From assembly GCA_934177995.1 (NCBI GenBank), contig CAKPPW010000010.1, positions 1 to 40,863 of the forward strand: a DNA stretch of 40,863 nt, in the 5' to 3' direction. The notes beneath the pieces were generated by a model. It had not been told where the DNA came from, made no database searches, and worked only from the letters and a program-made list of their open reading frames with translations. The translations under genes were made by a program, and so were the position numbers. Shown here in pieces: positions 1 through 8,532 of the stretch (its first letter is position 1; the number at the start of each line of letters is the position of its first letter). The stretch comes from an uncultured Bacilli bacterium. Lineage in GTDB: Bacteria > Bacillota_I > Bacilli_A > RF39 > UBA660.

Positions 1-42
1 TATCAATTAGCATCCTTTATAGAAAGAGGGTATCAAAGATGA
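1..42 (+). CDS. gatA: C-terminal end of GatA (partial)
   Basis: An open frame enters from the left edge and reads YQLASFIERGYQR before a TGA stop at 40-42. The stop overlaps the gatB start by four bases (ATGA), the usual coupling in gat operons. The peptide fits the extreme C-terminus of the GatA amidase, where a helix of this kind ends the protein. Only 13 residues are visible, so the assignment rests mostly on the overlap with gatB. Confidence 0.6.
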   Translation, partial: YQLASFIERGYQR

Positions 43-1457
43 GTGAATATAAAGCAACAATTGGTATTGAAGTACATGTAGAAGTAAAGAGTAATACTAA
101 ATTATTTTCAGATAGTAAAAATACTTATGGAATGCCTACTAATACTTGTGTTAATCCAGTAGATTTGGGCTATCCTGGAACTCTTCCTACCTTAAATAAA
201 GAAGTAGTAAGACAAGGTATTAAAGCCTGTCACGTCTTACACTGTGATATTTCTAAAGTAATGCATTTTGACCGTAAGAACTATTTTTATCCAGATATTC
301 CTAAGAACTATCAGATAACTCAGAATAGAACGCCAATTGGTAGAAATGGTTATGTGGAAATAGAAGTCGATGGTAAGAAGAAAAAAATAGAAATAGAAGA
401 GATGCATATCGAAGAAGATACTTGTAAGAGTGCTCATAGAGGAAATATTAGTTTATTAGACTTTAATAGAGCAGGGGTACCATTAATTGAAATAGTAACA
501 AAACCTTGTATTAATAGTAGTATAGAAGCGATGAAATATCTAGAAAAGTTAAAAGAGATACTTTTCTATGCTGATATATCAGACTGTAAGATGGAAGAAG
601 GAAGTATGAGATGTGATGCTAATGTATCTATTTCTAATACTGATGAGTTAGGGGTTAAAACAGAAATTAAGAATATTGGATCTATTCATAATGTTGGACT
701 TAGTATAGATAAAGAAATTATAAGACATAAAGAATTGCTTGCTAAAGGTGAAACTTTAAGGGAAGAGACAAGAAGATTTGATAGTAAGAAAAATGATACT
801 ATCTTAATGCGTGTTAAAGAAACTGGTAATGATTATCGTTATTTTCCAGAACCTGATATTCCCTATCTTTATTTAACTGATGAAATGATTAATTCTTCAA
901 TTGAAGAAATTCCACTACTTCCTGATGAATTAAGAAACTTATATAAAGAAAAAGGTATTAAAGAAAATCAAATAGAGAAGATTATTTCTAATCGAAGTTT
1001 TTCATCATTCTTTACACCTTTACTTAATGAAAAAACTAATTATCAAGTAGCAGCTAACTTATTACTAGGTGATATAGCATCATACTTAAATAGAACTAGA
1101 AAAGAGTTAAGTGATACTACTATTACTACTAATAGATTAATCAAGTTAATTGACCAAATAGATAATGGTAGTTTATCTATGAATAATATTAAAGATTTAA
1201 TTGATATGTTCTTAGAAGAAGATAAATCAATTGAGGAGATTATGAAAGAGAAAAATATTCAAAATATAAAAGATGACTCTTTGATAAAAGATATTATCAA
1301 GAAAGTAATTGATAGTAATACGGAAAGTGTAAATGACTATAAGAGTGGTCATGATAGAGCTTTGAAGTACTTAATGGGACAAGTGATGAAAGAATCTAAA
1401 GGACAGGTTAATCCTGCTCTTGCTAATAAATTATTAAAAGAGGAACTTGATAAATAA
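39..1457 (+). CDS. gatB: Aspartyl/glutamyl-tRNA amidotransferase subunit B
   Basis: GatB binds mischarged Glu-tRNA(Gln) or Asp-tRNA(Asn) and, with the GatA glutaminase and GatC, converts it to Gln-tRNA or Asn-tRNA in the cytoplasm. The protein opens with the family signature IGIEVHVEVKSNTKLFS and continues through the cradle domain (DFNRAGVPLIEIVT near residue 145; MRCDANVSI near residue 190). It ends in a helical YqeY-like tRNA-binding tail. Its 472 residues match the family length of about 475. The start lies 7-8 bases after GAAAGAGGG and overlaps the upstream stop, so translational coupling to gatA is likely. A terminator follows at once, so gatB closes the operon. The presence of GatB suggests at least one of GlnRS or AsnRS is missing in this organism (inference). 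Confidence 0.97.
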   Translation: MSEYKATIGIEVHVEVKSNTKLFSDSKNTYGMPTNTCVNPVDLGYPGTLPTLNKEVVRQGIKACHVLHCDISKVMHFDRKNYFYPDIPKNYQITQNRTPIGRNGYVEIEVDGKKKKIEIEEMHIEEDTCKSAHRGNISLLDFNRAGVPLIEIVTKPCINSSIEAMKYLEKLKEILFYADISDCKMEEGSMRCDANVSISNTDELGVKTEIKNIGSIHNVGLSIDKEIIRHKELLAKGETLREETRRFDSKKNDTILMRVKETGNDYRYFPEPDIPYLYLTDEMINSSIEEIPLLPDELRNLYKEKGIKENQIEKIISNRSFSSFFTPLLNEKTNYQVAANLLLGDIASYLNRTRKELSDTTITTNRLIKLIDQIDNGSLSMNNIKDLIDMFLEEDKSIEEIMKEKNIQNIKDDSLIKDIIKKVIDSNTESVNDYKSGHDRALKYLMGQVMKESKGQVNPALANKLLKEELDK

Positions 1458-1458
1458 A

Positions 1459-1487
1459 AGTGCTATTATGTGATAGTGCTTTTTTTC
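1459..1487 (+). terminator. Rho-independent terminator after gatB
   Basis: An 8-bp stem (AGTGCTAT with ATAGTGCT, including two G-U pairs) closes a 6-base loop and runs into seven T residues. It starts two bases after the gatB stop codon. Confidence 0.6.
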
Positions 1488-1501
1488 TATATTTTATTTA
1501 G

Positions 1502-1567
1502 AATCAGCGATTAACCGAAAAATAATCAGCAACTAACCGAAAAATAATCAGCAATTAACCGAAAATG
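1502..1567 (+). repeat. Three 22-bp direct repeats upstream of the ATPase promoter
   Basis: Three back-to-back copies of a 22-base unit begin at 1502, 1524 and 1546. Each reads AATCAGCRAYTAACCGAAAA with small changes at two positions. The last copy ends next to the -35 box of the downstream promoter. The 22-bp period is about two helical turns, so a protein bound to each copy would sit on one face of the DNA. They look like operator or iteron sites; the binding protein is unknown. Confidence 0.85.
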
Positions 1568-1568
1568 T

Positions 1569-1597
1569 TTGATTATTTTTTAAAAAGTGAATATAAT
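1569..1597 (+). promoter_or_regulatory. Sigma-A-like promoter of the DUF4143 ATPase gene
   Basis: TTGATT at 1569-1574 and TATAAT at 1592-1597 are separated by 17 bases. The -35 box directly abuts the third 22-bp repeat, so binding there could activate or block transcription. Confidence 0.65.
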
Positions 1598-1620
1598 AAT
1601 AAGCATAAGGAGGAAATTTG

Positions 1621-2895
1621 ATGAGAGAATATAGAGCAAGAATTGCTGATAAAATACTTGAAAAAAAACTAAAAGGTAAGGGAGCTGTCTTGATAGAAGG
1701 TCCAAAGTGGTGTGGAAAAACAACTACAGCTGAGCAAATATCTAAGAGTGTTTTGTATATGGCTAAACCTGAAGATAAAGAACAAAATGTAATGTTAGCA
1801 GATATTAATCCAAGTCTATTATTAAATGGTGATGTTCCAAGATTGATAGATGAGTGGCAATTAGCACCAAAATTGTGGGATGCTGTTAGATTTGAAGTTG
1901 ACCATAGAGGCGAAGAGGGACAATTTATTTTAACAGGATCAGCTGTACCTGCTAATATGGATAATGTGAGTCATACAGGTACTGGAAGGTTTTCTTGGTT
2001 AACAATGAGACCTATGTCCTTATTTGAATCTGGAGAATCAAATGGTGAAATAAGTTTAAAAGAATTATTTTTAAATCCAAATAAAATAAGTGCATTAAAT
2101 TCTTTGTCACTAGAAGATATTGCTTTTTTATGTTGTAGGGGTGGTTGGCCAAGAAGTGTTTTTATGCAAAGCGATATCGCTTTAGAACAAGCCTATGATT
2201 ATTATGATGCAGTAATAAATTCTGATATTTCAAGAGTTGATGGTATTAGTCGTTCACCAGAAAGAGCAAGGAATTTAATGAGAAGCTATTCTAGAAATAT
2301 TGGAACTCAAGCGAATAATGAAACACTTAGAAAAGATATGATAAAAAATGATTCTACATCTTTAGATACAGATACTGTTCTTTCTTATGTGAATGCTCTA
2401 AAAAGAATTTTTGTAGTAGAAGAAAGTCCTGCCTGGAATCCTAATTTACGAAGTAAGATTGCTACAAGAACTTCAGACACAAGATATTTTGTTGACCCTT
2501 CAATAGGAGTAGCTGCCTTAGGAATGGGACCAAATGATTTGATTAACGATTTAAAAACTTTTGGATTAATGTTTGAATCATTATGCATAAGAGATTTAAG
2601 AGTGTATGCTGAAGCTAATAATGGAAAAGTGTATCATTATAGAGATTCATCTGATTTAGAGTGTGATGCTGTAGTTCACTTAAGAGATGGCTCTTATGGA
2701 CTAATAGAAATAAAACTAGGTGGCGATAAGTTGATTCAAGAAGGAGCAGAAAACCTAATAAAGCTTTATGATAAGATAGATACTGAGACAATGAAAAATC
2801 CATCATTTATGATGGTTCTAACTGCAACTGGTAATTATGCTTATAAAAGAGAAGATGGGGTTTTTGTTGTTCCTATTGGATGCTTAAAAGATTAA
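1621..2895 (+). CDS. AAA-family ATPase with C-terminal DUF4143 domain
   Basis: This belongs to the large family of single-gene ATPases joined to a DUF4143 domain; its cellular task is not established. A P-loop (GPKWCGKTT, residues about 27-35) is followed by a Walker B-like strand (RLIDEWQLAP) and a sensor strand (FILTGSAVP). The C-terminal part contains an acidic pair and IEIK lysine in the order ECDAVV (near 347) and LIEIKLG (near 362), as in PD-(D/E)XK-type nuclease folds. I start at ATG 1621, seven bases after AAGGAGG (1607-1613); an in-frame TTG at 1618 is too close to that site. It is a lone gene with its own promoter and upstream repeats between two core-like regions, so lateral acquisition is likely. 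Family membership is clear; function is not. Confidence 0.85.
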   Translation: MREYRARIADKILEKKLKGKGAVLIEGPKWCGKTTTAEQISKSVLYMAKPEDKEQNVMLADINPSLLLNGDVPRLIDEWQLAPKLWDAVRFEVDHRGEEGQFILTGSAVPANMDNVSHTGTGRFSWLTMRPMSLFESGESNGEISLKELFLNPNKISALNSLSLEDIAFLCCRGGWPRSVFMQSDIALEQAYDYYDAVINSDISRVDGISRSPERARNLMRSYSRNIGTQANNETLRKDMIKNDSTSLDTDTVLSYVNALKRIFVVEESPAWNPNLRSKIATRTSDTRYFVDPSIGVAALGMGPNDLINDLKTFGLMFESLCIRDLRVYAEANNGKVYHYRDSSDLECDAVVHLRDGSYGLIEIKLGGDKLIQEGAENLIKLYDKIDTETMKNPSFMMVLTATGNYAYKREDGVFVVPIGCLKD

Positions 2896-2988
2896 AAAAA
2901 TATATATGATTTGCAAAAAAATGTGTTTTACATAAAAAGATTGCATTATACTGCAAAAAAATAATATGTTATTATTGATTCAGATGAT

Positions 2989-3142
2989 TGCTATAATAGA
3001 AAAATTTGAATATTTAAAAAATGTGGTATAAAAGATGACTATATAATTATGTTAATGACAAAATATAAGAAAAACTAATATTCTTGATTGGCTACTTGGG
3101 GAAGAAAAGTAATTTAGCACTAACTTGGTTTAGTGTTTTTTT
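2989..3142 (+). ncRNA. Possible small transcript in the 305-bp gap after the ATPase gene
   Basis: The gap 2896-3200 holds no credible protein gene. It contains an extended -10 box (TGC-TATAAT, 2989-2997) with only a weak -35, and a terminator at 3116-3142, which would bracket an RNA of about 140 bases. There is no ORF with a ribosome binding site in between. The call rests only on these two signals. Confidence 0.2.
3116..3142 (+). terminator. Rho-independent terminator
   Basis: The stem AGCACTAA pairs with TTAGTGTT (one G-U pair) around a 6-base loop and is followed by a run of T. It lies 220 bases beyond the ATPase stop and just before the next promoter, so it separates the ATPase region from the amidoligase-Fic unit. 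Confidence 0.6.
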
Positions 3143-3143
3143 C

Positions 3144-3171
3144 TTGATTATTTTTAGTTTTTGTATATAAT
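3144..3171 (+). promoter_or_regulatory. Promoter of the amidoligase-Fic unit
   Basis: TTGATT at 3144-3149 and TATAAT at 3166-3171 are separated by 16 bases. The ribosome binding site AAAGGGGGG (3182-3190) and ATG 3201 follow. Confidence 0.65.
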
Positions 3172-3200
3172 ATATAGCATCTAAAGGGGGGCTACTAGAT

Positions 3201-4139
3201 ATGAGTAGTGATAAACTGTCAGAATTAAATAAGAAATCATTGGATGAATACTTTGATTATCTTAATAAACAACAACTATACTATCGTGATAGTCTTTCTC
3301 TTCAAGAGTTTGTTACTTTTGGGATAGAAATAGAATATGAGAAATTTAAGAGGGAAAAAGTAGATAATTACACTATAAGAACACTTAAAAAATGGCACTC
3401 AGATGATGATAGTACTTTAAAAATGGGAGGAGAAGTTACTTCCCCAATATTAACTGATTCCCTTACTACTTGGAAAGAATTAAGAAAGATATGTAATTAT
3501 TTAAGGAAAAATAAAGTTTATACTAAAGGAAATGCCGGTGGACATATTCATGTAGGAAGTCACATAATGAATGCTGATTTAGAAGCATGGAGATGTTTTC
3601 TTAAAACTTATATGATATATGAAAATGAACTTGTCTATTTTTTAAATGGAGAAGATAAGCTAGCTAGAAAAAGTGCCTCTAAGTATGCAAAGCTAGTAAG
3701 TGAAACATATTATAGAAGACTTGATGATATTAATGAAGCAAGGGATTTAAGAGAATTATATTATGCAATTATATTATCTAAGAAAAACGCTTTATCCTTT
3801 TTTTATACTAAACTAAAAAGTACTCATCGTGATGTATATAATACCGTAGAGTTTAGAAGCCCTAATGGTACTGACAATGAGTTGATTTGGCAAAACAATA
3901 TTAATACGGTTACTAAACTGATGTTAGCAGCAAGGAATAAAAAGATAGATGAAGACTTTTTAGATTATAAACTAGAAAAAGAACCAGATAAATTTGCTTT
4001 ATTACCTAAAACTTTAGAATTAGCAGATATAATATTTGATAATGATTTAGATAAGATGTATTTCTTAAAACAATATAAAAAAGACTTTACTTTTATAGAA
4101 GAGAAAAAGAAAAAAACTAAAGTAATGTCATTTAAATAA
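3201..4139 (+). CDS. Amidoligase-family protein (Amidoligase_2)
   Basis: This resembles the Amidoligase_2 family, COOH-NH2 ligases related to gamma-glutamylcysteine synthetase and glutamine synthetase, which are proposed to make amide bonds on peptides or small molecules. The visible signatures are FGIEIEYEK near residue 40 (metal-binding acidic strand), a central DDSTLKMGGEVTSP segment, and GGHIHVGSH near residue 113. A conserved VEFRSPNGT strand follows near residue 217. At 312 residues it is normal for the family. The gene is expressed from its own promoter and is followed after 15 bases by a Fic-domain gene, so the two are probably co-transcribed. The substrate cannot be read from the sequence. 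The C-terminus is lysine-rich (EEKKKKTK). Confidence 0.75.
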   Translation: MSSDKLSELNKKSLDEYFDYLNKQQLYYRDSLSLQEFVTFGIEIEYEKFKREKVDNYTIRTLKKWHSDDDSTLKMGGEVTSPILTDSLTTWKELRKICNYLRKNKVYTKGNAGGHIHVGSHIMNADLEAWRCFLKTYMIYENELVYFLNGEDKLARKSASKYAKLVSETYYRRLDDINEARDLRELYYAIILSKKNALSFFYTKLKSTHRDVYNTVEFRSPNGTDNELIWQNNINTVTKLMLAARNKKIDEDFLDYKLEKEPDKFALLPKTLELADIIFDNDLDKMYFLKQYKKDFTFIEEKKKKTKVMSFK

Positions 4140-4154
4140 AGGAAGTGATTATTA

Positions 4155-5067
4155 ATGAAAATAGAAAATGGAGTAAATCTTAATAAATTTGATTATTTTC
4201 CACTTGAAGAATATGTAAATAGAATAACAGTAGAGGACTTTGTCTTAGAACATATGGAAGAGACTAATAAAGAGTTTGATGAGTATTTAACTGTTCTTTC
4301 AAAATGTGATGATTATACTAAAATATATTATTTTTTAGAAGTAATTAGTAAAGAAGTAAAATCTTCTCAGAAAATAGAAAAACATTATGTTAAAAATAAA
4401 GATATCTTAGAAAATGATTGTTTTTTTACATCACTACAGATGAGTCATGCTAATATTAAAAGACTTCACGAAGTAGCTACTAAAGAGAAAAGTGATTATC
4501 GTGATAAGTGATAATGAGGTTAGAGTAAGTGCTATGATAGGTGGTAAGGAGAAAATATATTGGTATGGGGCAAAACCCTCTGATGTAAAACCATTTATGG
4601 ATGACTTTATTAAGTTTTATAAGACTAAGTCTTTATCAGTAATAGATAGTAATCCTTTTTTAAAAAGTGCTCTTGCTCATTTACTATTCGTAAGAATACA
4701 TCCTTTTAGTGATGGAAATGGAAGAACAGCTAGAATGATTCATAATATGAAATTTACGGAAAGTATTAACAATATTTATGGAATGAAACTTAAGCTTTGT
4801 CCTCTAAACTTATCGCAAAACATCCTATTAAATCAGTTTACTTATGTTAATAGGATAGATGATATTTATTTTGATTTAGAACATGATAGTAATCATGAAA
4901 TAAATAGATGGTTTGATTTTATGCTAAATATGGTTGATGAACAACTATATTATAGTAAGATGAGAATACCAAGATTTAAAAGACTAGTCCCAGCTTTTTT
5001 TGATAAAAATAAAGAGCCAAATAATAGTCAAATAGTAGAGGAAGTTAAGAAAATTAAGATTAAGTAG
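4155..5067 (+). pseudogene. Fic-domain protein gene split by a +1 frameshift
   Basis: Fic proteins transfer AMP or related groups to target hydroxyl side chains. The N-terminal piece (4155-4511) ends at TGA just after SDYRD. The rest continues one frame over and contains the full catalytic motif HPFSDGNGRTAR (4699-4734). A possible inhibitory-helix sequence, SSQKIEK, lies in the N-terminal piece, with Lys instead of the usual Gly/Asn after Glu. The break coincides with a perfect 7-base tandem duplication; removing one copy restores YRDNEVRV and one frame of about 301 codons. As written the downstream half could only be made from a GTG at 4492, which would lack the inhibitory helix. Ribosome binding site AAGGAAGTG lies before ATG 4155. 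Sequencing error or reversible slippage are the alternatives. Confidence 0.8.
4501..4514 (+). repeat. Perfect 7-bp tandem duplication causing the Fic frameshift
   Basis: GTGATAA occurs twice in a row (4501-4507 and 4508-4514). Seven added bases shift the frame by +1. With one copy the reading becomes CGT GAT AAT GAG GTT, Arg-Asp-Asn-Glu-Val, in frame with both halves of the Fic gene. Confidence 0.9.
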
Positions 5068-5082
5068 TCAACTATTTTTAGA

Positions 5083-5111
5083 TTGATACTTTTAAAAAGA
5101 TATTGTATAAT
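5083..5111 (+). promoter_or_regulatory. Promoter of the anchored protein / GGDEF sensor operon
   Basis: TTGATA at 5083-5088 and TATAAT at 5106-5111 with a 17-base spacer, a near-consensus sigma-A promoter 21 bases before ATG 5133. Confidence 0.75.
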
Positions 5112-5132
5112 ACATAATAGGATGTGAGTGAA

Positions 5133-5597
5133 ATGAAAAACATTAAGAAATTTATAAAGAAAAATAAAATGACGGTAATTGTAGTTATTTGTTGTTTAAT
5201 ATTAACTATTTTATTATTTGCTTTAAAATTAACTTTTTTCCCTAATGAAGCGAAAGCTATATATGGGGATAGACTAGAAGGATTAACAGAATCTAGAATA
5301 AAAAATAGTGATTTAGAACAGATTGAATCAAATCTAAAAGAAAAAGATGGAGTAGAGAAAGTAACAACATCATTTTCTGGTAGAATCTTAAACGTAATTA
5401 TTACGGTTAAAGAAGATATGACTGTAGATAATGTTAAATCATTCCCTGATGAAGTTGATAAAGCTTTAGATGAAAAACAAAAGAAAGCTTATGATGTACA
5501 AGTATTCATTAAAAAGACTAAAGATGATGATAAGTTCCCAGTAATTGCATATCGTCATCAAGGTGGAGATCATTATTCTTTTACTAAGGATAGATAG
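5133..5597 (+). CDS. Membrane-anchored protein of unknown function
   Basis: I do not recognise this family. A short basic N-terminus (KNIKKFIKKNK) is followed by one hydrophobic helix of about 22 residues and then a soluble domain of about 115 residues, probably outside the cell. That domain has alternating charged helices and strands and ends in a His-rich stretch (YRHQGGDHYSF). I prefer ATG 5133; an in-frame GTG at 5124 is the alternative, as both lie close to a weak GGATGTGAG site. The next gene starts eight bases after the stop, so the two are an operon, and this protein may work with the sensor encoded next (inference). Confidence 0.7.
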   Translation: MKNIKKFIKKNKMTVIVVICCLILTILLFALKLTFFPNEAKAIYGDRLEGLTESRIKNSDLEQIESNLKEKDGVEKVTTSFSGRILNVIITVKEDMTVDNVKSFPDEVDKALDEKQKKAYDVQVFIKKTKDDDKFPVIAYRHQGGDHYSFTKDR

Positions 5598-5605
5598 GAG
5601 ACATT

Positions 5606-7651
5606 ATGAAAAAGAAATTATTTTTTCTAATACCGATAGTAATAGTAGCAATAGTCTTCTTTGGAGTTTATGGCTACTATAATAAACAAGATGCTAAAAA
5701 TGCTTTAACAGTTACAGAGAAGAAATGGGTGGAAGAAAATAAAAGTAATGTTATAGATTTTTCTGTAATAAATGACTATCCATTATATGGGTTAAATGGA
5801 GAAGGAGTCTTTTTTAACTTCTTAAATGATTTTGAACAAGATGTTGGTTTAGAGTTTAATAAAGTATCTTATTTAAAAGAAGATAAGATTAGTTCTAAGG
5901 GTTATAGCTTTAGAGTCTTAGATAATGATACTAAGTTAACTAAGAATGATTTATTACTATTTAATGATGGCTATATTGCATTAGGTAGAGAATATCAAAG
6001 AATAAATCATATAACTGATATGAAAAATATTACTTTTGGTGTATTAAAAGATGATGCATCTGATATTAGTTATTACTTAAAGTCTGGTAGTAACTTAGTA
6101 TATAAATCTTATGATGATGTAGATAGTTTATTTAAAGCCCTTGATAGTAAAGATGTAGAAATGATTATTATTCCTAATATAATGTATTTAAATAAGACTA
6201 TTGGTAAGAAAGATTATATTATTAATTACTATTTTACTGAGATGAAGAAACAAGTAGTTTTAACACTAGCAAGTGATAATTATAAACTTAATACAATAAT
6301 TAAAAGTTATTATAAGAAATGGAAAGATAGCGAATATGTTAATGAGTATAATGAAGCTTACTTAGATTACTATATGAAAGAAAATAATATCTCATCTAAG
6401 ACTAAAGCTGATTTAATCTCTAAAAACTATGTATATGGTTATGTAGAAAACTCACCATACGAAGTAGAAATAGATGGTAAAATAGCGGGTATTGCTGGAG
6501 AGTATATCAATCGTATTGAAAGACTTATGAATATTAGTTTTACTTTTAAAAAGTATCCTAGTAAAGAAGCTTTAGAGAAAGCCATTAAGAAAAATGATGT
6601 TGATATTTACTTTGATTATTATGGCTTTGGTGAGGAAAATAATAATTATTTATCAACACTATCAACTTTTGTTGAGGACTATGTAGTATTAGGTAAACAA
6701 AGTAATAGTCAAATAGTTGGTTCTTTTGAAAGCTTAAAAGGGGAAAAACTTGCTATGCTAGATAATGATTCTTTGTATGACTACTTTAAAAATAATAGTA
6801 GAAGTAGTATTACTACTTATAAAGACTTAGATAGTTTAGTAAAGAAAGCAAATGCTAAACTAGTAGTTATTGATAAAGAAGTTTATTACCGTTATCAACA
6901 TACTAAATTTAAAAACTATGTAGTTATTTATACCGATACAATGATGAATGACTATAAGTTTATGGTAAAGAAAGAAAATAAAGCTTTCTATAACTTATTT
7001 AACTATATAATAAGTACTAACTCATATTATAACTATCGTAATGCCGGACTTATTGATATAGAACGAACAGTAGTAGAAAGAAGTAGTTTTAGAGAGTTAT
7101 TCTTCTTAATCTTAATGTTAATATTTATTCCTTTAGTAGTCTTATTAATAATTTATTTGTATGTTAAAGAGAAAAAGAAAGTTAAGAAAGTTAAAAAGGA
7201 AGATAGACATAAATATACTGATTTATTAACAGGATTAAAGAATAGAAATTATTTAAATAAAAAAGTTCCAGAATGGGAAGCAAGTAATGTTTATCCACAA
7301 GCAGTAGTTATGATTGATTTAAATAATATTAAGTATATCAATGATAATTATGGTCATGAAGAAGGAGACAATGTAATTGTTAAGTCAGCTTCAATTCTTG
7401 TTAATTCCCAGTTAGAAAATACAGAAATAATTAGAACTGATGGAAATGAATTTTTAGTATACTTAGTAGGTTATAGTGAAAAACAAGTAGCAACTTATAC
7501 TTTAAAAATAGAAAAAGAGATGAAAGCCTTACCTCATGAGTTTGGAGCTTGTGTAGGATATAGTATGATTTTTGATGAAATTAAAAGCTTAGATGATGCT
7601 ATTAATGAAGCTACTTTAGAAATGATGACTAAGAAGCAAGGATTAAAATAG
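5606..7651 (+). CDS. Double solute-binding-like sensor with a degenerate GGDEF domain
   Basis: A signal-anchor helix (residues 4-25) is followed by two periplasmic-binding-type regions like family-3 solute-binding proteins (about 35-250 and 270-485). A second transmembrane helix lies near 493-517, then a basic linker and a cytoplasmic GGDEF domain. The GGDEF domain keeps DLLTGLKNRNYL (near 538) and DLNNIKYINDNYGHEEGD (near 570). Its signature, however, reads RTDGNEF (near 610) in place of RxGGDEF, so cyclase activity is doubtful; the metal-binding Glu is retained. The layout is that of a receptor that senses an external small molecule and signals through, or binds, a cyclic dinucleotide. ATG 5606 follows TAGGAGAC. 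It is coupled to the anchored protein upstream and to the YihY gene eight bases downstream. Confidence 0.85.
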   Translation: MKKKLFFLIPIVIVAIVFFGVYGYYNKQDAKNALTVTEKKWVEENKSNVIDFSVINDYPLYGLNGEGVFFNFLNDFEQDVGLEFNKVSYLKEDKISSKGYSFRVLDNDTKLTKNDLLLFNDGYIALGREYQRINHITDMKNITFGVLKDDASDISYYLKSGSNLVYKSYDDVDSLFKALDSKDVEMIIIPNIMYLNKTIGKKDYIINYYFTEMKKQVVLTLASDNYKLNTIIKSYYKKWKDSEYVNEYNEAYLDYYMKENNISSKTKADLISKNYVYGYVENSPYEVEIDGKIAGIAGEYINRIERLMNISFTFKKYPSKEALEKAIKKNDVDIYFDYYGFGEENNNYLSTLSTFVEDYVVLGKQSNSQIVGSFESLKGEKLAMLDNDSLYDYFKNNSRSSITTYKDLDSLVKKANAKLVVIDKEVYYRYQHTKFKNYVVIYTDTMMNDYKFMVKKENKAFYNLFNYIISTNSYYNYRNAGLIDIERTVVERSSFRELFFLILMLIFIPLVVLLIIYLYVKEKKKVKKVKKEDRHKYTDLLTGLKNRNYLNKKVPEWEASNVYPQAVVMIDLNNIKYINDNYGHEEGDNVIVKSASILVNSQLENTEIIRTDGNEFLVYLVGYSEKQVATYTLKIEKEMKALPHEFGACVGYSMIFDEIKSLDDAINEATLEMMTKKQGLK

Positions 7652-7659
7652 GAGGAGTT

Positions 7660-8532
7660 ATGCGAAGTAGAGCTAGGGAATTTGTAAGAAAAGTAATAGC
7701 AATCGTAAGAAGACCTGATATGCGAATATTACCAGGTCAACTTGCTTTCTTTTTAGTACTTTCGATGATTCCCTTGCTAGCTTTGGTTGGAACAATTGGT
7801 AGTAAATTAGGACTTAGTATGACTGCCTTTCGTAATGCTTTAGAGTCAACGGTTCCTGATGCGGTTATAAATACTTTGTTTCCAGCCGATGCTACTACGG
7901 GACTTAACTTTAATGTAACTGTTTTCTTTATTGCTGCTTTTTTATTAGCTAGTAATGGAGCATACTCTGTTATTACTACCTCAAATAGAATATATCAAGT
8001 AGAAGATAATAGTGAATTAAGAATGAGAAGTAAAGCAGTCTTACTAACTTTTATCTTAGTAAGCCTACTATTTTTCTTAATATTAGTACCGGCTTTTGGA
8101 GACTCATTAATATCACTAGCAGAAATTAATCTACATAATGCTAAACTAGCATCCTTTATAAGAAATCTATATCATTTAGGAAAATATCCACTATCTTTAT
8201 TCTTACTATACTTTAATATAAAACTTATCTATATATTAGCACCAGATAAGGAAGTTACTAGTAATGAGGTAAGAGCAGGAGCAATGTTCACTACTATATT
8301 TTGGTTACTTAGCTCAAAGATATATGCTTTTTATGTAGAGTACTTCTCACACTATGATATTTTCTATGGAAGTATGTCTAATATCTTAGTCTTATTATTC
8401 TGGGTTTATATTCTAGCCTATATATTTACTCTTGGTATGAGCTTTAATCAAGCCGGGGTTATTCAGGAGACTATTGAACTTAGAAGAAGTGATATTGCTA
8501 AAAGACTTAAGAAAGATCAAGATATCTCGTAA
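7660..8532 (+). CDS. YihY/BrkB family inner-membrane protein
   Basis: This is a six-helix membrane protein of the YihY/BrkB (former 'ribonuclease BN') family; the transported substrate or role is unknown. The family core is visible as RILPGQLAFFLVLSMIPLLA near residue 22, SNGAYSVITTSNRIYQ near 107, and the C-terminal GSMSNILVLLFWVYILAY (near 246). Hydrophobic helices fall in the expected places and 290 residues is a typical length. ATG 7660 follows AGGAGGAG and comes eight bases after the sensor gene, so it is the last gene of that operon. Its last 26 bases overlap the end of the convergent carboxypeptidase gene, and no terminator is visible between them. Confidence 0.9.
   Translation: MRSRAREFVRKVIAIVRRPDMRILPGQLAFFLVLSMIPLLALVGTIGSKLGLSMTAFRNALESTVPDAVINTLFPADATTGLNFNVTVFFIAAFLLASNGAYSVITTSNRIYQVEDNSELRMRSKAVLLTFILVSLLFFLILVPAFGDSLISLAEINLHNAKLASFIRNLYHLGKYPLSLFLLYFNIKLIYILAPDKEVTSNEVRAGAMFTTIFWLLSSKIYAFYVEYFSHYDIFYGSMSNILVLLFWVYILAYIFTLGMSFNQAGVIQETIELRRSDIAKRLKKDQDIS

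Noticed and set aside
237..437. Minus-strand ORF inside gatB
   Set aside because: Short, in a core gene, no ribosome binding site; a shadow of gatB. The same holds for the other short opposite-strand ORFs inside large genes.
4509..4511. TGA read as Trp or another amino acid in the Fic gene
   Set aside because: Trp is TGG in all intact genes and TAA follows two codons later in that frame; the 7-bp duplication explains the break fully.
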